Positions 1-5,202 of a DNA stretch of 5,202 nucleotides are shown here, piece after piece. Position 1 is the first letter of the stretch. Each line of letters begins with the position of its first letter. The translations under genes and the position numbers were made by a program. A model generated the notes under the pieces. The model ran no database searches and had not been told where the DNA came from. It saw nothing but the letters and a program-made list of their open reading frames with translations. The DNA is from an uncultured Rhizobiaceae group bacterium (GTDB taxonomy: Bacteria > Pseudomonadota > Alphaproteobacteria > Rhizobiales > Rhizobiaceae): positions 1-5,202 of the forward strand of contig CALHHQ010000198.1 of NCBI GenBank assembly GCA_938030645.1, given 5' to 3'.

Positions 1-846
1 GATCTGGATGGCATTGCGGTCACATCCGGTCCCGGGCTTGCAGGGGGGCTTATTGTCGGCACTATGATGGCGCGCAGCATGGCTGCCGTACACAACAAGC
101 CTCTCTATACAATCAATCATTTAGAAGGCCATGCGCTTACCGCGCGCCTAACGGACAACACAGCTTTTCCATATTTGTTATTGTTAGTTTCTGGAGGTCA
201 TACCCAAATTTTATTGGTGCGGGGCGTGGGTGATTACGAACGTTGGGCAACCACGATAGATGATGCCCTTGGTGAGGCATTTGACAAAACCGCCAAGCTT
301 TTGGGGCTTCCTTATCCCGGTGGTCCGCAAGTGGAAAAAGCCGCTCAGAACGGTGATCCAAAGGCTCACCAATTTCCACGCCCTCTTAAGGGCCGTGACA
401 CACTGGATATGTCATTCTCGGGTCTCAAAACAGCCGTGCGCAAAGCAGCGCAAGAGACAAATGATCTGGACGAAAAAACCATCGGTGATATCTGCGCATC
501 ATTTCAATCCGCAGTGTCCGATGTTCTTGAAGATCGTTTGTCGCGTTCAATAGATAAATTCCGATCTCTTTATGAAAACCCTTCTGCTTTGGTTGTTGCA
601 GGTGGAGTAGCAGCCAACTCCGAAATCAGGTCTCGCTTGCAATCACTTTGTGAAAAGTCTGGTTGGGAATGGGTGGCACCCCCTCACATATTGTGCACAG
701 ACAATGCCGCAATGATTGCTTGGGCAGGGCTGGAGCGCCATCGTTTGAAGTTGCCAAATGTCGATCAAGGCATCAAACCCCGTTGGCCTTTAGACCAAAA
801 TGCAGTCTCCAAGATTGGCTCTGGGCGCAAAGGAGCCAAAGCATGA
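1..846 (+). CDS. tsaD: tRNA N6-adenosine threonylcarbamoyltransferase TsaD (5'-truncated by window edge)
   Basis: TsaD transfers the threonylcarbamoyl group from threonylcarbamoyl-AMP to A37 of ANN-decoding tRNAs (t6A), in the cytoplasm, working with TsaB and TsaE. The frame is open from base 1 and gives 281 residues; by comparison with E. coli TsaD about 70 N-terminal residues lie outside the window. Visible in fragment numbering: GIAVTSGPGL near residues 4-13; the metal-binding pair in NHLEGH (H40, H44); the nucleotide-binding SGGHT at 64-68; ALGEAFDK at 89-96; a PGGP turn at 106-109; FSGLK at 139-143; the glycine-rich GGVAAN at 201-206; and CTDNAAMIAWAG at 232-243, whose D234 corresponds to the third metal ligand. 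All key residues in the visible part are intact. The ATG at 64 is internal, because homology clearly continues upstream of it. The stop codon overlaps the gpsA start, so the two genes are probably cotranscribed and translationally coupled. Confidence 0.96.
   Translation, partial: DLDGIAVTSGPGLAGGLIVGTMMARSMAAVHNKPLYTINHLEGHALTARLTDNTAFPYLLLLVSGGHTQILLVRGVGDYERWATTIDDALGEAFDKTAKLLGLPYPGGPQVEKAAQNGDPKAHQFPRPLKGRDTLDMSFSGLKTAVRKAAQETNDLDEKTIGDICASFQSAVSDVLEDRLSRSIDKFRSLYENPSALVVAGGVAANSEIRSRLQSLCEKSGWEWVAPPHILCTDNAAMIAWAGLERHRLKLPNVDQGIKPRWPLDQNAVSKIGSGRKGAKA
829..835 (+). promoter_or_regulatory. Ribosome binding site of gpsA, inside the tsaD 3' end
   Basis: AAAGGAG lies 7 bases upstream of the ATG at 843, within the last codons of tsaD. 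It is a near-perfect Shine-Dalgarno sequence. It fixes the gpsA start at 843 in preference to earlier in-frame ATGs (from 663), which would lie deep within tsaD. Confidence 0.85.
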
Positions 847-1832
847 GCGGTGAAAAATCAGTTGGAATTATTGGTGGCGGCGCGTGGGGCACCGCACTCG
901 CATCCATGTTGGCAATGCGTGATGGCGAAGCCTTGCTATGGGCGCGGGACACAGAGATCGTTCAGGACATCAACACAAATCATCAAAACAGAAAGTATCT
1001 CAACAGCCTGAATTTACCCACTGGTTTGAAAGCCACCAACAACATTGCGGATGTGTGTTCAAGAGACATTGTCCTGTGTGTCACTCCAGCGCAAAGCTTT
1101 GCAACTCTGGCTCAAGAGCTCTCTCAGGTGTTGCCAGATCAAACTCAGCTCATTTTATGCGCAAAAGGCATCGACCGTCGTTCAGGTGACTTTTTAAACG
1201 AGATAGCTGGACGTGTATTTGGAAGTGAACGAATTGCCGCCTTGTCGGGGCCAAGCTTTGCCCATGATGTTGCAAAAGGTTTGCCTACGGCTGTCAGTTG
1301 TGCTGCGTCCACATTCGACCGTGCCAAAGACCTTTCAAAAAGACTGTCTGCCCCAAATTTCAGAATCTATGCCACAGATGACATTATTGGAGTTGAAGCC
1401 GGCGGTGCACTCAAAAATGTTCTGGCTCTTGCGGTTGGTGTTGTGCGCGGTCTCGAATTGGGCGCAAGCGCCGAAGCTGCATTGATCGCCCGTGGTTTCG
1501 CAGAGATGAGCAAACTCACAATTGCACTGGGCGGTCGAGCAGAAACGCTCTCTGGCCTATCCGGTTTGGGTGATCTTGTTCTGACATGTTCCTCACCACA
1601 ATCGCGAAACTTTTCTTACGGAATGGCCATGGCCAATGGCAAAACCCTTTCTAACCTCCCCCTCGCTGAGGGAGCGCACACAGCATCCCAAGCTTTGGCA
1701 ATCGCCAGAAGTCACAACATTTCCACACCCATCATTGAGGCCGTCAACCAAGTGTTAGTAGGTGATCTATCTGCATGCGATGCAGTACACCAACTTATGT
1801 CACGGCCATTGCGCGACGAAACTTCGACTTGA
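843..1832 (+). CDS. gpsA: NAD(P)+-dependent glycerol-3-phosphate dehydrogenase
   Basis: GpsA reduces dihydroxyacetone phosphate to sn-glycerol-3-phosphate, the backbone precursor of membrane phospholipids, in the cytoplasm. The product is 329 residues, the usual family length. The N-terminal Rossmann fold carries the dinucleotide-binding GGGAWG (residues 11-16). The AKGID segment with K108, and LSGPSFAHDVAKG at 134-146, match the conserved central motifs. The C-terminal helical domain has GGALKN (187-192) with the expected catalytic lysine K191, then SGLGDLVLT at 240-248 and the substrate-binding SRN at 254-256. The start at 843 is chosen because it directly precedes the Rossmann motif, has a strong ribosome binding site, and forms an ATGA overlap with the tsaD stop. 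The tsaD-gpsA order is common in Alphaproteobacteria. No internal promoter is needed or seen. Nothing is truncated and no key residue is missing. Confidence 0.97.
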   Translation: MSGEKSVGIIGGGAWGTALASMLAMRDGEALLWARDTEIVQDINTNHQNRKYLNSLNLPTGLKATNNIADVCSRDIVLCVTPAQSFATLAQELSQVLPDQTQLILCAKGIDRRSGDFLNEIAGRVFGSERIAALSGPSFAHDVAKGLPTAVSCAASTFDRAKDLSKRLSAPNFRIYATDDIIGVEAGGALKNVLALAVGVVRGLELGASAEAALIARGFAEMSKLTIALGGRAETLSGLSGLGDLVLTCSSPQSRNFSYGMAMANGKTLSNLPLAEGAHTASQALAIARSHNISTPIIEAVNQVLVGDLSACDAVHQLMSRPLRDETST

Positions 1833-1880
1833 CCTCATCGCGACAAACCGCAACATCACATCAATAGACCTGATTTTTCA

Positions 1881-1886
1881 ACGGAG
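1881..1886 (+). promoter_or_regulatory. Ribosome binding site of the EVE-domain gene
   Basis: ACGGAG sits 6 bases before the ATG at 1893, in the 60-base gap after gpsA. It supports that start codon. The rest of the gap (1833-1880) shows no hairpin with a T-run, which fits continued transcription from gpsA into this gene. Confidence 0.7.
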
Positions 1887-1892
1887 CCTTTC

Positions 1893-2330
1893 ATGCAATA
1901 TTGGTTGTTCAAATCCGAACCTTTCAAATGGTCTTGGGAGCAGCAGAAAGCCAAGGGAGATGTGGGGGAAGAATGGGATGGCATTCGCAACTATCAAGCC
2001 CGCAATTTTATGCGCACGATGGAAGTTGGTGATCGCGCCTTTTTTTACCACTCTAATGAAGGCCTGAACGTGGTTGGCATTGCCGAAGTGAGTGCGCCTT
2101 CTGCACCAGATTCCACCACCGATGATGAACGTTGGGACTGCGTGCACATTCGTGCTTTGGCCGATATGCCAAATCCGGTTTCACTGAAAGAAGTGAAAGC
2201 TAACGAAAAACTGGCGGATATGTCGCTCGTCACGTCCATGCGGCTTTCGGTTCAACCGGTGAAGCCAGACGAATGGGTAGAAGTGTGCCGCATGGGTGGG
2301 GTTGACCCAGATACACTGAAGCCAGTTTGA
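1893..2330 (+). CDS. EVE domain-containing protein (DUF55 / THYN1-like)
   Basis: This is a complete 145-residue single-domain protein, normal length for stand-alone bacterial EVE proteins. Family hallmarks are the N-terminal YWLFKSEP (3-10), WDGIRNYQARN (28-38), GDRAFFYHS (46-54), VVGIAEV (60-66) and, near the C-terminus, RLSVQPV followed by an EW pair. The EVE fold belongs to the PUA/YTH-like group, and family members are known or predicted to read modified bases in DNA or RNA; human THYN1 is a homologue. There is no signal peptide or membrane segment, so it is presumably cytoplasmic. It lies 60 bases behind gpsA on the same strand and is probably the last gene of the tsaD-gpsA operon. The link to TsaD suggests an RNA-related role, but that is inference; the actual ligand cannot be read from sequence. 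A run of seven T (2040-2046) encodes part of AFFY, and the frame is intact across it. Confidence 0.93.
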   Translation: MQYWLFKSEPFKWSWEQQKAKGDVGEEWDGIRNYQARNFMRTMEVGDRAFFYHSNEGLNVVGIAEVSAPSAPDSTTDDERWDCVHIRALADMPNPVSLKEVKANEKLADMSLVTSMRLSVQPVKPDEWVEVCRMGGVDPDTLKPV

Positions 2331-2340
2331 TGAAATCCGA

Positions 2341-3123
2341 CTAGGTTTTCTTCAACTCTGCAATCTCACGTCGCAACGCTTTAATCTCTGACAAAATTTC
2401 TTCCTGTTCATTGTGCAGTTGGTTGCGATCATCAGCGGCCTCCTGATCATGCTCCGCTTGCATGGCCGAAACGATGATACCAATAAACAGATTTAGCACC
2501 GTGAAGGTCGTCGACATGATGAATGGAATGAAGAACCCCCACGCATAGGGGTATTTTTCCATAACAGGTCGAACAATGCCCATAGACCAGCTTTCAAGAG
2601 TCATGATTTGAAACAATGAATATGCTGATGCTCCCAACGTCCCGAACCATTCAGGAAAAGCGGTTCCAAAGAGTTTAGTCGCCATGACAGAAAAGACATA
2701 GAACACCAGCAACATAAGAACTGAAATCGAACCCATTCCGGGCAGCGCAGCGATCAGGCCTGTGACCACATTTCGAAGAGACGGAATAACCGACAACAAG
2801 CGCAAAATTCTCAAAATGCGGAAGGCACGCAAAACTGCGAAACCAGCAGATGCCGGCACCAGTGCGATACCCACGACGATCAGGTCAAATACACGCCAAG
2901 GATCAGTGAAAAACCGCAATCGATGCACGTAAAACCGCATCAGAAGCTCTATTACAAATATATAGAGAATGAGATTGTCCAGCGCCAAAAGGAATGGCCC
3001 AAACTGCGCCATAATACTGTCACTGGTTTCCAAACCAAGAATGATTGCGTTGACAATCACAAGCGCGATGATCGCATATTCAAATCGTCGATTTGAAATC
3101 AGTTTTGCGATTGTATCGCGCAT
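2341..3123 (-). CDS. Bacterial voltage-gated sodium channel (one-domain, six-TM, NavAb/NaChBac type)
   Basis: The 260-residue product is one subunit of a predicted homotetrameric inner-membrane Na+ channel. By eye the segments are S1 about 14-31, S2 46-65, S3 77-92, voltage sensor S4 95-113, S4-S5 linker 114-127, S5 128-150, pore loop 160-190 and S6 193-222. S4 has four arginines at three-residue spacing (R99, R102, R105, R108). Countercharges E32, E59 and D80 are present. The selectivity filter is TLESWSM (175-181) with E177, the signature of bacterial sodium channels; calcium-selective relatives usually carry extra aspartates here. S6 ends with I217 and M221 at the expected gate. A polar, acidic neck (about 224-242) leads to a short C-terminal coiled coil with I243, I247, L250, I254 and L257. 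The gene is convergent with the EVE gene and divergent from the peptidase, so it is probably monocistronic. No chemotaxis or flagellar gene is adjacent here. Its physiological role is not known from context. Confidence 0.95.
   Translation of the reverse strand: MRDTIAKLISNRRFEYAIIALVIVNAIILGLETSDSIMAQFGPFLLALDNLILYIFVIELLMRFYVHRLRFFTDPWRVFDLIVVGIALVPASAGFAVLRAFRILRILRLLSVIPSLRNVVTGLIAALPGMGSISVLMLLVFYVFSVMATKLFGTAFPEWFGTLGASAYSLFQIMTLESWSMGIVRPVMEKYPYAWGFFIPFIMSTTFTVLNLFIGIIVSAMQAEHDQEAADDRNQLHNEQEEILSEIKALRREIAELKKT
3079..3097. repeat. 19-bp palindrome in the first codons of the sodium channel gene
   Basis: TTCAAATCGTCGATTTGAA has two perfect 9-base arms around a single central base. It covers channel codons 9-15 (S-N-R-R-F region), about 26-44 bases inside the coding sequence. 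As double-stranded DNA it resembles a site for a dimeric regulator. As mRNA it could form a hairpin just downstream of the start codon. No function is demonstrated, and chance plus coding constraint could explain it. Confidence 0.4.
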
Positions 3124-3131
3124 CTGGTTTT

Positions 3132-3136
3132 TCCTT
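3132..3136 (-). promoter_or_regulatory. Ribosome binding site of the sodium channel gene
   Basis: Read on the minus strand, AAGGA lies 8 bases upstream of the ATG at 3123. It supports the start, which also gives the N-terminal length expected from NavAb. Confidence 0.7.
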
Positions 3137-3201
3137 GTTCAAACACTGCTCGTGACATAATGCGCCATCGGCAAAATGTCAGCCCTTAGAGCGCAAAAGA
3201 T

Positions 3202-3245
3202 TGCGACACTTTCCCCATTGAGTTCATTCACTTGTATGCGACACT
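3202..3245 (+). repeat. Direct repeat TGCGACACT x2 in the divergent intergenic region
   Basis: TGCGACACT occurs at 3202-3210 and again at 3237-3245, 35 bases start to start. The second copy lies about 35 bases upstream of the first possible peptidase start codon. Paired identical 9-mers in a short promoter-bearing region could be tandem regulator sites; the match does not extend further on either side, and chance is possible. Confidence 0.35.
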
Positions 3246-3280
3246 CCAACGCTTACATATCGATTCACTCTTCACGATGC

Positions 3281-3284
3281 GGAA
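3281..3284 (+). promoter_or_regulatory. Weak ribosome binding site favouring the peptidase start at 3292
   Basis: GGAA is 7 bases before the ATG at 3292. An in-frame ATG at 3277 would add five residues (MRNHS) but has no purine-rich sequence at the right distance. The later start is therefore preferred, though the site is weak. Confidence 0.45.
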
Positions 3285-3291
3285 CCACTCA

Positions 3292-5202
3292 ATGTCCTTA
3301 AACAAAGCACTTTTCGAATGGACGGGGCCCATGGGTCTTCCAAAATTTACGGAAATTGATCCCACCGATTTTGCACCTGCATTTGAAGCTGCCTTGAAAT
3401 TTGACCGTGCAGCAGTTGATGCGATTGCCGACAACCCAGAAGCTCCAACTTTCGAGAACACTATTGATGCACTTGAAGCACCAACCGATCCTGATGCTCA
3501 AATGCTTGAAAAAGTATCGGCTGTTTTTTGGAACCTGATGGGTGCCCACAGCAACGACACATTGCGTAAACTGGAGAGCGACATTGCGCCAAAGATGTCC
3601 CGCCATATGTCTGAGACAGCAGCGAACAAAAATCTCTTTGAGCGGATAGATGCACTTTGGCAACAGAAAGAGAGTTTGGATCTGTCACATGAACAGGTTC
3701 GCGTTCTGGAGAAACATTGGAAAAATTTTGTGCGCGCCGGTGCCGCACTAAATGATGCAGACCAAGGCAAGTTAGCAGAAATCAATGCTGAACTGGCGCA
3801 ACTTGGATCGTCATTTTCTCAAAATATCTTGGCCGATGAAGCTGATTGGTCAATGATACTTGAAGCGGGCAACGATCTCCAAGGTCTTCCAGATTTCCTA
3901 AAAAGCGCAATGCAAGCAGCGGCCACGGAGCGTGGTCAAGATGGAAAATTTGCTGTGACACTGTCGCGCTCCATTATTGATCCGTTTCTCACCTTCAGTG
4001 CGCGCCGTGATCTGCGCGAGAAAGCATTTCAAGCCTGGACAGCACGGGGTGAAAACACAGGCAAACACGACAACCGTGCCATTGTCGCAAAAACCGTCAA
4101 ACTGCGTCAGGAGAAGGCTGAGCTATTGGGCTATGAAAGCTTTGCCCATTTTAAACTGGAAAACCAAATGGCAAAGCAGCCGAGTGCTGTAACAGAGCTT
4201 TTGGAAAAAGTTTGGGAACGAGCCGTTGATAAAGCCAGCGAAGAACAAGTCGAATTAGAAATTCTCATTGCCGAAACCGGCACCAATCATCCGGTAGAAC
4301 CGTGGGATTGGCGGCACTATTCAGAAAAATTACGTGCTCAGAAATTTGATTTTGATGAAGCTGAATTGAAACCATACCTCACTCTCGACAACATCATCAC
4401 AGCGTCATTTGACGTAGCAAACAGACTGTTTGGCATCACCGTCGAGGAGCATGAAGATATAGAGGCCTATCATCCAGACGTTCGAACATTTGAGGTCAAA
4501 AATGCCGACGGAAGCCATCGCGCCGTTTTTCTAGCTGACTATTTTGCCAGATCATCAAAACGATCCGGCGCTTGGATGAGTGGTTTTAAGGGTCAACACA
4601 AACTCAGCGGTGGTGAAACACCAATCATTATCAATGTGATGAATTTTGCAAAAGCACCGGACGGCGAACAAACCCTCCTGTCTCTTGATGATGCTCGCAC
4701 GCTCTTTCATGAATTTGGACATGCGCTCCACGGCATATTGTCAAACGTCACCTATCCATCAGTTTCTGGCACGTCAGTAGCGCGGGATTTTGTGGAACTA
4801 CCAAGTCAACTCTATGAACACTGGCTCACATTGCCAGACGTGCTGTCAAAACATGCCCGTCATGTGGAAACAGGAGAACCCATCCCACATGCTTTATTGG
4901 AAAAAATCCTGTCAGCATCGAAATTCAATGCGGGTTTCAATGCGGTCGAATTCACATCGTCAGCGCTTGTAGATATGGAGTTTCACAAAGCCCATGACGA
5001 GCCTATCGAAGACGTTATTGCGTTTGAAAAAGCGGCTTTGAAACGTCTCGGCATGCCTTCGGCAATAACCATGCGCCACCGCACACCTCATTTTGCACAC
5101 GTATTTTCTGGTGATGGATATTCAGCAGGCTATTACAGTTACATGTGGTCAGAGGTTTTAGACGCCGACGCGTTTTCTGCATTTGAAGAAACAGGCGACG
5201 CC
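3292..5202 (+). CDS. dcp: M3 family zinc metallopeptidase, peptidyl-dipeptidase Dcp-like (3'-truncated by window edge)
   Basis: Family M3 enzymes (Dcp, oligopeptidase A, thimet oligopeptidase) cleave short peptides within a closed two-domain cavity; Dcp removes C-terminal dipeptides, recycling peptides in the cytoplasm. The frame is open for 637 codons to the window end; E. coli Dcp has about 680 residues, so about 45 are missing. The N-terminal helical region starts without a signal peptide. The zinc motif HEFGH is at 473-477 (ligands H473 and H477, catalytic E474) and the third ligand is E502 in DFVELPSQ. The substrate-binding glycine/tyrosine-rich loop GDGYSAGYYSYMWSEV (607-622) is complete. 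PWDWRHYSEKLR, KFDFDEAELKPY and YHPDVR resemble Dcp more than oligopeptidase A, but the Dcp/OpdA assignment is by recalled similarity only. The segment FARSSKRSGAWM (418-429) differs from E. coli Dcp at three positions outside the catalytic motif. The gene is divergent from the sodium channel; its downstream partners are outside the window. Confidence 0.94.
   Translation, partial: MSLNKALFEWTGPMGLPKFTEIDPTDFAPAFEAALKFDRAAVDAIADNPEAPTFENTIDALEAPTDPDAQMLEKVSAVFWNLMGAHSNDTLRKLESDIAPKMSRHMSETAANKNLFERIDALWQQKESLDLSHEQVRVLEKHWKNFVRAGAALNDADQGKLAEINAELAQLGSSFSQNILADEADWSMILEAGNDLQGLPDFLKSAMQAAATERGQDGKFAVTLSRSIIDPFLTFSARRDLREKAFQAWTARGENTGKHDNRAIVAKTVKLRQEKAELLGYESFAHFKLENQMAKQPSAVTELLEKVWERAVDKASEEQVELEILIAETGTNHPVEPWDWRHYSEKLRAQKFDFDEAELKPYLTLDNIITASFDVANRLFGITVEEHEDIEAYHPDVRTFEVKNADGSHRAVFLADYFARSSKRSGAWMSGFKGQHKLSGGETPIIINVMNFAKAPDGEQTLLSLDDARTLFHEFGHALHGILSNVTYPSVSGTSVARDFVELPSQLYEHWLTLPDVLSKHARHVETGEPIPHALLEKILSASKFNAGFNAVEFTSSALVDMEFHKAHDEPIEDVIAFEKAALKRLGMPSAITMRHRTPHFAHVFSGDGYSAGYYSYMWSEVLDADAFSAFEETGDA

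Larger units (their letters stand above)
3124..3291. promoter_or_regulatory. Divergent intergenic region (channel leftward, M3 peptidase rightward)
   Basis: These 168 bases separate two divergent genes and must contain a promoter for each. I see no strong sigma70-type pair. On the minus strand CTGACA (3177-3182) matches five of six -35 bases, but the nearest -10-like CATTAT is only 14 bases away, so the pairing is poor. On the plus strand TTGTAT (3232-3237) sits 17 bases before a weak ACATAT. Other contents are a 9-bp direct repeat (3202-3210 and 3237-3245), a TGACAT/ATGTCA inverted pair (3153-3158 and 3176-3181, 17 bases apart), and one GANTC site (GATTC, 3262-3266), the methylation motif of CcrM in Alphaproteobacteria. 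No small gene or tRNA is apparent. Confidence 0.5.

Noticed and set aside
64..69. Tandem ATG codons as a tsaD start
   Set aside because: The reading frame and TsaD homology (GIAVTSGPGL) continue upstream to base 1, so these are internal methionines.
663..842. Possible 60-residue N-terminal extension of GpsA, in frame from an ATG at 663
   Set aside because: It lies wholly inside tsaD, has no family similarity, and the ATG at 843 has a strong ribosome binding site and gives the normal GpsA length.
2040..2046. Seven-T run as a phase-variation or programmed frameshift site in the EVE gene
   Set aside because: The frame is intact, the tract is short, it encodes conserved F-F-Y residues, and no alternative product is evident.
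2299..2310. GGGT-TG-ACCC mini-hairpin near the EVE 3' end as a terminator
   Set aside because: The stem is only four pairs with a two-base loop and no following T-run.
3277..3291. Upstream in-frame ATG at 3277 as the peptidase start
   Set aside because: It adds only five residues and lacks a Shine-Dalgarno sequence, whereas the ATG at 3292 has GGAA at suitable spacing; it cannot be fully excluded.
3228..3785. Overlapping minus-strand open frames within the M3 peptidase gene
   Set aside because: They are antisense to a well-conserved coding region, cysteine- and arginine-rich without recognisable motifs, and have no convincing ribosome binding sites.

Overview
This is a chromosomal, housekeeping-type window. 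It most likely comes from an alphaproteobacterium, probably a marine member of the Hyphomicrobiales/Rhodobacterales side. That placement is inferred from three things: the tsaD-gpsA-EVE gene order, the alphaproteobacterial flavour of the M3 peptidase, and a bacterial voltage-gated sodium channel of the kind found in marine and halophilic bacteria. Base composition looks moderate (about half GC by eye). I see no mobile elements, tRNA or rRNA genes, CRISPR arrays or prophage genes.

Layout. Positions 1-846 (+) hold the C-terminal four fifths of tsaD, the t6A tRNA-modification enzyme, cut by the left window edge. Its stop overlaps the start of gpsA (843-1832, +), glycerol-3-phosphate dehydrogenase, in an ATGA junction. 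After 60 bases comes a complete EVE-domain gene (1893-2330, +). These three genes look like one operon. Ten bases further on, and convergent, lies a one-domain voltage-gated sodium channel (2341-3123, -). A 168-base divergent intergenic region follows and must hold the promoters of both the channel and an M3-family metallopeptidase (3292-5202, +, Dcp-like). The right window edge cuts the peptidase before its C-terminus.

How the genes relate. TsaD (tRNA t6A37) and the EVE protein (a fold related to modified-base readers) may both concern modified nucleic acid. GpsA supplies sn-glycerol-3-phosphate for phospholipids. The channel and peptidase have no evident metabolic link to this operon or to each other beyond sharing an intergenic region.

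The item most worth a second look is the sodium channel. It matches the crystallised channel NavAb residue for residue in numbering (four S4 arginines at 99/102/105/108, selectivity glutamate at 177, gate isoleucine at 217), with some informative substitutions. I found no convincing undescribed multi-gene system. The remaining observations are small regulatory-scale signals: a 19-bp palindrome near the channel start codon, a 9-bp direct repeat in the divergent intergenic region, and a terminator-free convergent junction.
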